A stretch of 23,208 nt of DNA from an uncultured Ruminiclostridium sp. (GCA_910585505.1 CAJUFF010000029.1:1-23208), one strand, 5' to 3'. Counted from the stretch's first letter, positions 15,702-23,139 are shown. Translations and numbers: made by a program. The notes: generated by a model from the sequence alone, not told the origin.

Positions 15702-16193
15702 TTACGCTCCGATAAGCTTTTTGGCTAATTTTTTCAGCGGAGAGGGAAGCTTTTTATAAATACGGTATAATTTATTTACAGCTTTATTTGCCGCTGAAAA
15801 ATCAGACGTTTTTCCTATGGAAACAGGTCGGTTTGCTTCAGCTCTGTTGGAATATATATTGTTTTTCAGTACGGCGCCTTTTTCCAAGTATTCCTGAGAA
15901 CCGCCGATACTGTTTATTAACCTTTTTCTGAAATCCAATGTGTACATATCTTTTCGCTTGCTCCAGTTAGCATACGCCCCCGGATCTGCGGTTCTGAAAA
16001 AAAGAGCGGCATATGTTGCCTCCATAAATGACATATTATCCAGATCAATCATATCAAGAACATCGCATTTGCCCACCGGACATTCCGTTGAAAAAAGGAA
16101 TGCTTCCTTGCTGTATTCAAGTTCCATGTCGTTTTCAAGCATATTATTGTTTGTTATATCAAAAATTTTGCCGTATATTTCTCTTGTATCCAT
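15702..16193 (-). CDS. Small DUF4214-like protein with basic amphipathic tail
   Basis: This is a 163-aa protein of unknown function. Residues 48-105 resemble the DUF4214 repeat: LDNMSFMEATYAALFFRTADPGAYANW corresponds in layout to the F-x-L-Y-x-x-L-GR-x-x-DP-x-G-x-x-W pattern, broken here for length, and INSIGGSQEYLEKG matches its closing S-x-E-F element. The C-terminal 25 residues (from KLYRIYKKLP to KKLAKKLIGA) form a strongly basic amphipathic helix suited to peripheral membrane contact. No signal peptide is seen, so it is probably cytoplasmic. It lies between two GT4 genes with 10-nt and 30-nt gaps and has GAGAGG before its ATG. It could scaffold glycosyltransferases at the membrane or be a detached accessory domain of a larger enzyme. 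The DUF4214 link is by eye only. Confidence 0.6.
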   Translation of the reverse strand: MDTREIYGKIFDITNNNMLENDMELEYSKEAFLFSTECPVGKCDVLDMIDLDNMSFMEATYAALFFRTADPGAYANWSKRKDMYTLDFRKRLINSIGGSQEYLEKGAVLKNNIYSNRAEANRPVSIGKTSDFSAANKAVNKLYRIYKKLPSPLKKLAKKLIGA

Positions 16194-16203
16194 TTGTGTC
16201 CTC

Positions 16204-17373
16204 TCATTTTTGTTTATAAGTTGAGTTTAATTTATCGTAAATCTCATACAATTTTTCCGCCTGTACTTTCCATTCTGATTTTTTCGCAATATCCTTGCCT
16301 TTTTCGGATAAATCAGAGCGCAGCTTTTCATCGAGATACAAACGCTCCAGCCCGTTTTCAATGCTTTCCTCCGAAAGAGGATCGACCATAACCGCATTTC
16401 CGGCTGCAACCTCCGGCAGTGAGCCGCAATCAGAGGTAAGCACAGGCGCCCCGCAAGCCATAGCTTCGATAACCGGCATTCCGTACCCCTCATAAATGGA
16501 CGGATAACAAAACACCTTTGCCCCGCTCATAAGGATTGGCGCGTCTTCAATCGGCACATAATCCGTAAATATCACTTTATTTTCAATATTAAGCTGTTTT
16601 ACGCGTTCAAATATTTTTTCATAAAGCCAGCCCTTTTTTCCGGCAATAACCAGATACGGAAAATTCAAATGCCTCTTTAGAAGTTCCGCATATGCGTTAA
16701 TAAGACGCTGTATATTTTTCCTCGGTTCAAGAGTACCGAGATAAAGAAAATACTCTCCGCCTAACCCGTATTTTTCTTTAATCCTCTCAATATCAGATTT
16801 TGTGAAATCGTCCCTGTATAGATTCAGATCAACCGCATTGTACACAACATCAATTTTTTCCGACGAAATTCCGATATATTTTACAATTTCATTTTTAGTG
16901 AATTGCGATACCGCGATAATCTTATCCGCCCGCTTCATAGACCTCTTCGCAGTCAGCTTTAAAATTATTTTTGTTTTTCTGTCCATTGTCTCCGGGTAAG
17001 TTATATATGTCAGGTCGTGTACCGTAACAACGGTTTTCCCCCTTACAAAGGGAGGAACTATATAGTTAAAAAAATGGGTGATATCGGATTTACTTTTGAA
17101 AAACCACTTATAAGGCAAAGGAAAAACCAATGTTATCAGCTTATACAGTCTGCCCGAAAAACATTTGTATGCGTCTATATTAGCGTTATTTTTCCGAACA
17201 TAATCTCTGAGTGCGTTTTCCTTTTCTCCGTGATTCCGCAAAGAAAAATACTGAAAATAAAAATTGTCTTCCGGATGATTTTTTATCAATTCCTTGACCA
17301 ATCCCGATTCACAGTATGATATGCCGGTCTTTTGCCTGTCGAAAAGCGGCTGAGCCTCAAACGCAATATTCAT
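16204..17373 (-). CDS. GT4-family glycosyltransferase
   Basis: This is a cytoplasmic GT-B fold retaining glycosyltransferase of 389 aa. The N-terminal acceptor domain includes FEAQPLFDRQKTGI, the Gly-rich acceptor loop, and VVTVHDLTY near 115. The donor domain carries YLGTLEPRKN at 211-220 and SIYEGYGMPVIEAMACGAPV at 292-311, with the E-x7-E pattern (Glu295 and Glu303). This subgroup is rich in mannosyltransferases (WbdA/WbaZ/MtfB type), and manC directly upstream (TAA followed at once by this ATG) supports GDP-mannose as donor. It is probably one of three GT4 activities extending the backbone. Donor assignment is inference; the family is certain. Confidence 0.93.
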   Translation of the reverse strand: MNIAFEAQPLFDRQKTGISYCESGLVKELIKNHPEDNFYFQYFSLRNHGEKENALRDYVRKNNANIDAYKCFSGRLYKLITLVFPLPYKWFFKSKSDITHFFNYIVPPFVRGKTVVTVHDLTYITYPETMDRKTKIILKLTAKRSMKRADKIIAVSQFTKNEIVKYIGISSEKIDVVYNAVDLNLYRDDFTKSDIERIKEKYGLGGEYFLYLGTLEPRKNIQRLINAYAELLKRHLNFPYLVIAGKKGWLYEKIFERVKQLNIENKVIFTDYVPIEDAPILMSGAKVFCYPSIYEGYGMPVIEAMACGAPVLTSDCGSLPEVAAGNAVMVDPLSEESIENGLERLYLDEKLRSDLSEKGKDIAKKSEWKVQAEKLYEIYDKLNSTYKQK

Positions 17374-18447
17374 TTACAGCAATGTGCTCCTATTACAAAT
17401 TTTCAGATTCTCAATTACTTTCTTGACGTCTTGTGTTTTATCCTTGGCACAAATAAGAATAGCGTCGTCGGTATCCACTACCACTATATTATCAAGACCA
17501 ACGGTAGCTATCAGTTTTTTTCCGCCGATGACGGTAGTGTTTTTTGTTTCAACGCTCACCACATCTCCCGTTATCATATTTCCGTAATCATTTGTGGGAT
17601 TGATTCTTTCAAGAGCAAGCCAGCTTCCCACATCATCCCAGCCAAAATTGCCGGGTATCGTGTATATGTTTTCCGCTTTCTCCATTACGCCGAAATCTAT
17701 GGATTCTGATTTCAAAAGCGGATATTCTTGATTTAAAATTTTAACAAATCCGCTGTCTCCGAATGTATCAAATATTTTCGCAAGTCCTTCGTACATTTCG
17801 GGAATGTGTTTTCGGATATTATACAAGATCGACGACGCTTTCCAGACAAACATTCCGCTGTTCCAAAGATATTCGCCCGAACTTACGTACTCCTTGGCTT
17901 TTTCCATATTGGGCTTTTCAACAAAGCTTATAACCTTGTAGGCTCCGTTAACATACTCGTTTGCGGCAAAATTTATATATCCGTAACCTGTTTCGGGATA
18001 GGTGGGGGTAATGCCTATGGTGACAAGATTCGCATTGTCTTCCGCCACACTGACGGCTTGTCTCAAAGTGTCGACAAACATAGCGTTGAATTTTATCAGA
18101 TGATCGGAAGGCAGTACCAACATAACCGCGTCTTCACCGTATTTTTTTTGAATTATACCCGCCGCCAATCCTATACATGGAGCCGTATTTCTTGCAGCAG
18201 GCTCCGCGATAACATTTTCCTTTGGAATCATCGGAAGCTGCTCGTAAACCAGATGAAGATATTTTTCGTTTGTAACAATAAAAGTATCCTCGGCATCCGT
18301 CAATTCGGAAAGGCGATTTACCGTTTTCCGGATCATAGTTTCGCCGTCCGATGTAAGAGACAGAAACTGCTTGGGACAGTCTGTGCGGCTCTTGGGCCAA
18401 AATCTTTCACCGCGTCCGCCGGCTAATATTACCGCTGTTATTTTCAT
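17374..18447 (-). CDS. manC: Mannose-1-phosphate guanylyltransferase
   Basis: The enzyme makes GDP-mannose from mannose-1-phosphate and GTP. From ATG 18447 it has 357 aa, the length of the short ManC form without the C-terminal phosphomannose isomerase domain. Motifs are LAGGRGERFWPKSR at 8-21, a PKQF turn, VLPSDHLI, TYPETGYGYI, FVEKP and GNFGWDDVGSW. The open frame extends upstream to 18585, but that part lies mostly inside a MITE. The chosen ATG has AGGGGA at 7-nt spacing and begins exactly at the conserved N-terminus. It supplies donor for the GT4 enzymes and possibly for a lipid-linked mannose made by GtrB. Mannose-6-phosphate isomerase and phosphomannomutase must be encoded elsewhere. 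Confidence 0.96.
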   Translation of the reverse strand: MKITAVILAGGRGERFWPKSRTDCPKQFLSLTSDGETMIRKTVNRLSELTDAEDTFIVTNEKYLHLVYEQLPMIPKENVIAEPAARNTAPCIGLAAGIIQKKYGEDAVMLVLPSDHLIKFNAMFVDTLRQAVSVAEDNANLVTIGITPTYPETGYGYINFAANEYVNGAYKVISFVEKPNMEKAKEYVSSGEYLWNSGMFVWKASSILYNIRKHIPEMYEGLAKIFDTFGDSGFVKILNQEYPLLKSESIDFGVMEKAENIYTIPGNFGWDDVGSWLALERINPTNDYGNMITGDVVSVETKNTTVIGGKKLIATVGLDNIVVVDTDDAILICAKDKTQDVKKVIENLKICNRSTLL

Positions 18448-18468
18448 AAGAAATTCCCCTGTGTTTGA

Positions 18469-18629
18469 GAACCTGTCTTCACAAAATACTGCACGCGTCT
18501 TTTCGGTAAATTTTGCCGCTGACCGCGTTGGAAAGCCTTGAAATACGTTAAGTATTCCTGTGGCTTTCCGCCTTGTCCTCTGCAAAATTTGTCCGAAAAT
18601 CCACGCACAAATCTTGTGAAGACAGGTTC
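18469..18629. mobile_element. 161-bp MITE with long imperfect inverted repeats
   Basis: Perfect 16-bp ends, GAACCTGTCTTCACAA at 18469-18484 and its complement at 18614-18629, flank an imperfect palindrome whose arms pair over most of their length (shared CGG-AAATTTTGC and GGAAAGCC blocks). TGA stands on both sides (18466-18468 and 18630-18632), consistent with a 3-bp target duplication of TNA type as made by some IS5-group transposases. There is no coding capacity of its own. It lies between the first GT4 gene and manC, supplies the last 27 codons of the former, and stops just short of the manC ribosome binding site. In mRNA it would fold into a long hairpin. Confidence 0.85.
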
Positions 18630-19669
18630 TGAGATTTTATTATTTTATATATTGTCTGCGCACTGTTAATCCAACTGTATTTTTCAAGTATATTTTTTGG
18701 ACTTTCCACTTGTGTTTTTAAAAGCTTGTCCATATCAACATCGGGATTATAGGGATCAATGTAATACACATTGTTGCCAAAAATTTCCCTCATACAGGAA
18801 GCATCGGATACTACCGCTTTTGCGCCTAAGCTTAATGCCTCCAACGGAGGAATACCGAATCCTTCATAAAATGTGGGAAATAAAAACGCTCGGCAATTTA
18901 TTATAAGACCTTTCGCTTCCTCATCGCTGACATACCCCAAAAATTTTAAATTTTTCGGTATCTCAAAATCAAAAGCATCTCCGAAAACTTTTTTATTGAC
19001 TGCTCCGCTCACAGCGAAAGCGTATTCGGGATTATTGCGCGCGGCCAAAGCGATCCAACGAAAATTTTTATTCGGAGAGAGACTGCTCATTGCAAAATAG
19101 AATCTGTTTTTTTGCAATCCGTATTTTTCTAAAGCCGTATCATTTTCACTTATTTTTTCCATATGCTGCCAGCCGTTATAAGTAACGGTTATATTTTCAA
19201 AGTTCTTTTTATAAGTACGGCAAATTTCACTTTTACTGAATTGCGAAACTGTAAATATTTCTTTAATCCTGCCAATTATCAGGTCAAACACAAAATTGTA
19301 CCAAAGTGAAAATTTTTTTGAGAAAAAATTTTTGTTTACCTTGTAGCTAACATCATGAATCGTAACAATATGTGGGGTTAATATTGGCGCCATATTGCAC
19401 AAATTTACACATAATGCCCTTCGCTTAAACAGAAAAAAAGGTAAAGAGATTTGTTCCCATAATACACCGCCAAGCTTTCCGATATTGATAATTTTTATAT
19501 TTTGAAGCTCCGGCAGATATTTAGCCTGCTTATTTACAGCCAATATTATTTCAATATCCGACTCGACAATTTTATCCAGTGCCGTCACTATTTCATGAGC
19601 GTAGCGCTGAACCCCGGTGGTTGTCTGGGAACAAAATTTTCCGTTTATTACAACACATTTAAACTTCAT
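18548..19669 (-). CDS. GT4-family glycosyltransferase with MITE-derived C-terminus
   Basis: This is the first enzyme gene of the operon, a 373-aa GT-B fold glycosyltransferase. The acceptor domain has the TTTGVQRYAHEI loop near 16-27 and IVTIHDVSY near 101. The donor domain has SSLSPNKNFRW near 195-205 and TFYEGFGIPPLEALSLGAKAV at 266-285, of which only part is given here as family evidence: the two Glu residues of the E-x7-E motif are present. Residues 347-373 are encoded by the inserted MITE, so the original C-terminus was close to IYKIIKS. The catalytic core is complete and activity is probably kept. Only a too-close AAAGG precedes the ATG; its start overlaps a 15-codon leader frame. Mannose transfer is plausible given manC next door. 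Confidence 0.9.
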   Translation of the reverse strand: MKFKCVVINGKFCSQTTTGVQRYAHEIVTALDKIVESDIEIILAVNKQAKYLPELQNIKIINIGKLGGVLWEQISLPFFLFKRRALCVNLCNMAPILTPHIVTIHDVSYKVNKNFFSKKFSLWYNFVFDLIIGRIKEIFTVSQFSKSEICRTYKKNFENITVTYNGWQHMEKISENDTALEKYGLQKNRFYFAMSSLSPNKNFRWIALAARNNPEYAFAVSGAVNKKVFGDAFDFEIPKNLKFLGYVSDEEAKGLIINCRAFLFPTFYEGFGIPPLEALSLGAKAVVSDASCMREIFGNNVYYIDPYNPDVDMDKLLKTQVESPKNILEKYSWINSAQTIYKIIKSQNLSSQDLCVDFRTNFAEDKAESHRNT

Positions 19670-19713
19670 ACCTTTATACCGCTTATGTTTATGCTCCGAT
19701 CCTCCTTAGACAT
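19666..19713 (-). CDS. Possible 15-aa leader peptide overlapping the first GT4 gene
   Basis: This short frame (MSKEDRSINISGIKV) begins at ATG 19713, with GGAGAG upstream at 7-nt spacing. It ends in a TGA that overlaps the glycosyltransferase ATG by 4 nt (ATGA). The downstream gene itself has a poorly spaced ribosome binding site, so translational coupling through this frame is plausible. An AAGGAGG inside the frame is too far from the GT4 ATG to serve it. The peptide resembles nothing I know, and a chance frame cannot be excluded. Confidence 0.35.
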   Translation of the reverse strand: MSKEDRSINISGIKV

Positions 19714-19848
19714 GAACGTGCTCTCCAAATTCATCGTTTTTAATTTACGAATGTTCTTATACAAATTATCTCAAGCAGCATTTCACTGCATATTTAAAAT
19801 TATGATGTATATAGCTGCGATAGCTGCGCTTTTATATCGATTTATAAA

Positions 19849-19877
19849 ATTATATCACAAGGAAACATGATTGTCAA
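19849..19877 (-). promoter_or_regulatory. Main promoter of the polysaccharide operon
   Basis: On the minus strand TTGACA (19872-19877) and TATAAT (19849-19854) are separated by exactly 17 nt, a perfect sigma-A consensus. Transcription would start near 19842, leaving a leader of about 170 nt before the first GT4 gene. No other promoter of this quality was found within the operon. Confidence 0.9.
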
Positions 19878-19881
19878 TAGG

Positions 19882-19949
19882 TTGCCGATGGCAATTATGT
19901 TGGTGCTTTATAACAACAAATTTCTTGTTATATGAACAAAAAATGTTCA
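19882..19949. promoter_or_regulatory. Three adjacent palindromes upstream of the operon promoter
   Basis: Seen directly: TTGCC-GAT-GGCAA (19882-19894), TATAACAA-N8-TTGTTATA (19909-19916 and 19925-19932) and TGAACA-N5-TGTTCA (19933-19949). They begin 4 bp upstream of the -35 box on the minus strand. Their spacing suits dimeric regulator sites. No specific regulator can be named. Confidence 0.45.
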
Positions 19950-19953
19950 TTAT

Positions 19954-19983
19954 TTACACGCATTACAAAGTTTACATTATAAT
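19954..19983 (+). promoter_or_regulatory. Weak candidate divergent promoter
   Basis: A perfect TATAAT (19978-19983) stands on the plus strand, but the -35 candidate TTACAC (19954-19959, spacer 18) is poor. If active it would make a transcript of only about 60 nt ending at the hairpin at 20003-20045, because no gene follows. Confidence 0.3.
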
Positions 19984-20002
19984 TTTATATTAGATGTAGA
20001 TA

Positions 20003-20052
20003 AAACTGCCAAAAATTCTCGGTCGCACATATTTATGGGCAGTTTTTTTATT
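20003..20052 (+). terminator. Hairpin with T-run, possible intrinsic terminator
   Basis: The arms AAACTGCC (20003-20010) and GGCAGTTT (20038-20045) enclose a 27-nt loop, followed by a run of T on the plus strand. The large loop makes it a mediocre terminator. It could end a short plus-strand RNA or be a remnant. Confidence 0.4.
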
Positions 20053-20085
20053 TTGTTTTCAACTTCACTCTTTCTTATTTTCTCG

Positions 20086-20127
20086 CAGTAAAACCCCCCG
20101 TCGAAACTTCGACGGGGGGTTTTACTG
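20086..20127. terminator. Strong bidirectional terminator
   Basis: A perfect 20-bp inverted repeat (20086-20105 and 20108-20127) has a G+C core of CCCCCCGTCG and is flanked by A/T runs within the stem on both strands. It lies 17 nt after the stop codon of the minus-strand lipoprotein gene and separates it from the polysaccharide operon promoter. Confidence 0.9.
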
Positions 20128-20144
20128 TAAATTATGAGGGTTGA

Positions 20145-20834
20145 TTAAGCAAAATAGTTGTTGAAAGCGTCAACGCCTATTTTTACCTGTTCTTCGGCAA
20201 ATTCAGCCTGCTGACTCTCATCGGTGTTTTCGTCGTCGCCGTATGCGCCCAAAATGATAAATCCGAGATAATCCCCGTTTTCAAGCACCTTGGAGGCGTT
20301 TACCTTGGCTACGTTCATGGGGTACTGTAAGCTGTCTTCAATAAGGGTGGTCTGATATGCCTCCAGTTTCGCCTTTACGTCTCCCGCTTTTCCCTCGGCG
20401 GCCTTGATGATTATAGCCATATCCGCATGAGCGCTTATCATTGGAAGCTCGCCCGCATAGTCTGTAAAGCTGCCCTCTTCAAGACCTAATGTGGAGGTAA
20501 GATAAAATTCGTCTATTGGCATACTGGGAAGATAATTCTCGCCGTACGCGGTTTTTATCGCATCGAGAATTTTAGCGGCTTCACCGTCGGAAGCTGAAGG
20601 GGCGTCGGTATTTTCGGTGTTTTCAGTTTCCTCTGTGCTTTCGGTCGCACTTGTTTCTTCGGAAGCACTCGTCTCTTCGGAAGCGGTTGTGTCTTCGGTA
20701 TTGGACGAAGTATCTTCGCTTGCGGCGGAGGTGGTGGAAGTAGTTGTGTCGTTATCGTCGTTTCCGCCGCTGCAGGCGGTAAAAGCGGAGGTGATAAGAG
20801 CCGCCGCTATGATTGCAGCAATAATTTTCTTCAT
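20145..20834 (-). CDS. Secreted lipoprotein, DUF4358-like
   Basis: This is a 229-aa lipoprotein. The signal peptide (MKK plus a hydrophobic Ala/Ile stretch) ends in a lipobox FTAC, with the modified Cys at residue 21. Residues 25-83 are a low-complexity linker of Thr, Ser, Glu and Asp that would hold the domain away from the membrane. Residues 86-229 form the folded domain, with the pattern of DUF4358 proteins of Clostridia: an acidic start, HADMAIIIKAAEGKAGDV, a central QYPMNVAKVNASKVLENGDYLGFIILG stretch (split as seen), and an acidic end. Function is unknown. It has its own promoter, a GGA-rich ribosome binding site and a terminator, so it is a single-gene unit unrelated to the glycan operon. 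Confidence 0.88.
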   Translation of the reverse strand: MKKIIAAIIAAALITSAFTACSGGNDDNDTTTSTTSAASEDTSSNTEDTTASEETSASEETSATESTEETENTENTDAPSASDGEAAKILDAIKTAYGENYLPSMPIDEFYLTSTLGLEEGSFTDYAGELPMISAHADMAIIIKAAEGKAGDVKAKLEAYQTTLIEDSLQYPMNVAKVNASKVLENGDYLGFIILGAYGDDENTDESQQAEFAEEQVKIGVDAFNNYFA

Positions 20835-20912
20835 GTTGGTTTGTCCTTTCTTTAACGTATAAATGATTTAAAGCGATAATATATTTTATTTATAACATAT
20901 CGCTTCCTTCCG

Positions 20913-20937
20913 TACAAGCTTCGTAATGAAGCTTGTA
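20913..20937. promoter_or_regulatory. Perfect palindrome at the lipoprotein start site
   Basis: TACAAGCTTC (20913-20922), a 5-nt centre and GAAGCTTGTA (20928-20937) are seen directly. They lie just downstream of the -10 box, across the predicted transcription start. The position fits a repressor operator or a 5' mRNA stem. Confidence 0.5.
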
Positions 20938-20939
20938 TT

Positions 20940-20968
20940 ATTATATCATTTATCTGCGCAAGGTTCAA
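20940..20968 (-). promoter_or_regulatory. Promoter of the lipoprotein gene
   Basis: On the minus strand TTGAAC (20963-20968), a 17-nt spacer and TATAAT (20940-20945) form a near-consensus sigma-A promoter. The leader to the ATG at 20834 is about 100 nt. Confidence 0.85.
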
Positions 20969-21105
20969 TTAACAAAAAATACAAACTTTTTCCCTGTTCA
21001 CTTGGTTTTTTTGAGTACTTTCCATGGATTGTGACGGTTTAAAGATATGTCAGTGTTATTTTTTTCAAAATTTCATTAAAAATACCCGATCAATAAAATT
21101 TGAAT

Positions 21106-21257
21106 TTAAGGCAATACCGCACAAAGATTGTCGTGCAGACACGCAGTCAGCTTTTTCGTCAGATTGTCCAAAATGACGCAGGAATACCGGCGTATTTTAA
21201 GGAGCTTTTGGCAAAAATGACGGAAAAGATGCGAGCGTATGCGCGGTGTTGCCTTAA
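21106..21257. mobile_element. 152-bp palindrome-ended element (TTAAGGCAA MITE), copy 1
   Basis: The element begins TTAAGGCAATACCGCACA and ends with the complement of TTAAGGCAACACCGCGCA, so the ends are 18-bp inverted repeats with two mismatches. The interior has only shadow frames with no ribosome binding site. Part of its right end recurs in opposite orientation at 23176-23208. It lies between the lipoprotein promoter and the pyrG promoter without touching either. It looks like a non-autonomous mobile repeat. Confidence 0.75.
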
Positions 21258-21344
21258 TACTAATTTTTGTTGGCATAAAATTTTTTGCGGCCGAATTCCG
21301 TAAAGTGCTCAAAAAACAAAAAATAAAAAAGTTTTTTTAAACTA

Positions 21345-21373
21345 TTGAAAAAAAGCGTAATTTATAGTAAAAT
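21345..21373 (+). promoter_or_regulatory. pyrG promoter
   Basis: TTGAAA (21345-21350), a 17-nt spacer and TAAAAT (21368-21373) form a good sigma-A promoter. A/T tracts at 21310-21340 could act as an UP element. AGGAAGGA (21402-21409) gives pyrG a strong ribosome binding site 8 nt before ATG. No GGGC start or attenuator hairpin of the kind that controls pyrG in Bacillus is visible. Confidence 0.85.
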
Positions 21374-21417
21374 AATAAATGTATATTTACATCTGAAGTT
21401 CAGGAAGGATATTTAAA

Positions 21418-23043
21418 ATGACCACCAAGTATATTTTTGTTACCGGAGGCGTTGTTTCCGGCTTAGGAAAAGGAATTACAGCGGCGTCGCTGGGGCGTCT
21501 GCTGAAAAACAGAGGTTATAAGGTAACCATACAGAAATTCGATCCGTACCTTAACATTGACCCCGGTACGATGAGTCCTTATCAGCACGGAGAGGTATTC
21601 GTTACCGACGACGGAGCCGAGACCGACCTGGATTTAGGTCATTACGAGCGTTTTATCGACGAAAATCTGTCGGTAAACAGCAATGTTACCACGGGAAAGA
21701 TATACTGGAGCGTCATCTCGAAGGAGCGCAGGGGAGATTATCTCGGCGGCACGGTTCAGGTAATCCCTCATATCACGAATGAGATAAAGGAGCGCATTTA
21801 CAGAGCCGCAAACGTCCACGAAACTCCGGTTGACGTGGTAATAACCGAAATAGGCGGCACGGTCGGCGATATCGAGAGTACTCCGTTTCTTGAAGCGATA
21901 AGGCAGGTAGTGGCGGATAAGGGGCGCGAAAACGTTATGTACATACACGTAACGTTGCTCCCGTTTGTCACGGGAAGCGATGAGCTTAAGACAAAGCCAA
22001 CGCAGCACAGCGTAAAGTCTCTTTTATCATACGGTATACAGCCTACTGTACTTGTCTGCCGAAGCGAGTCGGAGATACCGGAGGAGATGAAGGCTAAGAT
22101 AGCCAGCTTCTGCAATGTGCGCAAGGAGGACGTTATTCCCAACCTTACCGCTTCTTCCCTGTACGCGGTGCCTCTTATGTTAGAGAAGGAAGGCTTGGCG
22201 GACGTGGTGTGTCACCACCTGAATATGGAGAATCCGGAGCCGGATCTAAAGGAATGGACCGATATGGTTCATATGCAGGAGAACGCGAAGGAAAAGCTTA
22301 CAATAGGATTGGTGGGAAAATACGTGGCGCTTCCCGACGCGTATATGTCGGTTATGGAGTCGCTTCGTCACGCAAGCTTTTTTAACGGAGCAAACGTTAA
22401 CATAAAATTGATTGATTCGGAGGAAGTAACGGATATTACGGCTTCAGAGCTGCTTTCCGACTGCGACGGGGTTCTTGTGCCCGGCGGATTCGGAAACAGG
22501 GGAATTGAGGGTAAAATCGAGGCGGTTCGCTACGCGAGGGAAAACAAGGTGCCCTATTTGGGACTGTGTCTGGGTATGCATATGGCTACCATTGAATTTG
22601 CGAGACACGTTGCGGAGCTTGACGGCGCCAATTCTGCCGAGTTTGCCGAGGACGGAATGTATAAGGTGATCGATCTTATGCCGGATCAGAAGAACGTTGA
22701 AATGGGCGGCACCATGAGGCTTGGGCTGTATCCCTGCAAGCTTTCGGAGGGAACCCTCGCAAGGGAGATATACGGAGAGGAGCTGATTTATGAGCGCCAC
22801 CGTCATCGTTATGAGTTTAACAATACGTACAGGCAGATTCTGTCGGATAAGGGGCTTATATTGTCGGGGCAGTCTCCCGATGGTAAGCTGGTTGAGATAG
22901 TGGAGCTTTCTAAAGATGTGCATCCCTGGTTTATGGCGGTACAGTTCCATCCCGAATTCAAATCGAGACCCAACAGACCGCATCCGTTGTTTGCGAGCTT
23001 TACTAAGAAAGCTTTGGAATTAAAGGCGGGCTCAAGAAAATAA
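21418..23043 (+). CDS. pyrG: CTP synthase
   Basis: The enzyme makes CTP from UTP, ATP and glutamine in the cytoplasm. The 541-aa protein is full length. The synthase domain (1-270) begins with TGGVVSGLGKGI (9-20, the P-loop-like ATP site), followed by FDPYLNIDPGTMSP, the HGEVFVTDDGAETDLDLGHYERF region, and EIGGTVGDIES near 144. The glutamine amidotransferase domain (about 295-535) has PGGFG near 355, nucleophile Cys384 in GLCLGM, and His511/Glu513 in FHPEF. It is a single gene on the plus strand, facing away from the lipoprotein gene. Base composition is higher in G+C than the glycan operon, as expected for a core gene. Its product also serves lipid and teichoic acid metabolism, but the adjacency to the glycan locus is probably incidental. 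Confidence 0.98.
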   Translation: MTTKYIFVTGGVVSGLGKGITAASLGRLLKNRGYKVTIQKFDPYLNIDPGTMSPYQHGEVFVTDDGAETDLDLGHYERFIDENLSVNSNVTTGKIYWSVISKERRGDYLGGTVQVIPHITNEIKERIYRAANVHETPVDVVITEIGGTVGDIESTPFLEAIRQVVADKGRENVMYIHVTLLPFVTGSDELKTKPTQHSVKSLLSYGIQPTVLVCRSESEIPEEMKAKIASFCNVRKEDVIPNLTASSLYAVPLMLEKEGLADVVCHHLNMENPEPDLKEWTDMVHMQENAKEKLTIGLVGKYVALPDAYMSVMESLRHASFFNGANVNIKLIDSEEVTDITASELLSDCDGVLVPGGFGNRGIEGKIEAVRYARENKVPYLGLCLGMHMATIEFARHVAELDGANSAEFAEDGMYKVIDLMPDQKNVEMGGTMRLGLYPCKLSEGTLAREIYGEELIYERHRHRYEFNNTYRQILSDKGLILSGQSPDGKLVEIVELSKDVHPWFMAVQFHPEFKSRPNRPHPLFASFTKKALELKAGSRK

Positions 23044-23139
23044 ATGAAGTGAAAAGGGCGGTCGGATTCGTGATTTTTGCTTATTACGTTTCCCCGAAAG
23101 GAAAGCCGCACGCGCTGAGGATATGGGTAAGAAGGGGAT

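Noticed and set aside
17806..18426. 206-codon plus-strand open frame opposite manC
   Set aside because: It is entirely antisense to manC, whose motifs are unmistakable; no ribosome binding site and a composition typical of a shadow frame.
18448..18585. N-terminal extension of manC of 46 codons
   Set aside because: Most of it lies in the MITE, and the conserved N-terminus with a good ribosome binding site begins at 18447.
21100..21312. Open frames on both strands of about 67 codons over the TTAAGGCAA element
   Set aside because: They coincide with the palindromic mobile repeat, lack a ribosome binding site and have no protein-like conservation signs. They are repeat-derived chance frames.
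21374..21417. CTP-sensing attenuator in the pyrG leader
   Set aside because: The short leader has no GGGC initial sequence and no terminator hairpin, so the Bacillus-type mechanism is not supported.
23044..23139. Small gene or terminator after pyrG
   Set aside because: No start with a ribosome binding site and only a 5-bp stem (TTTCC/GGAAA) without a T-run.
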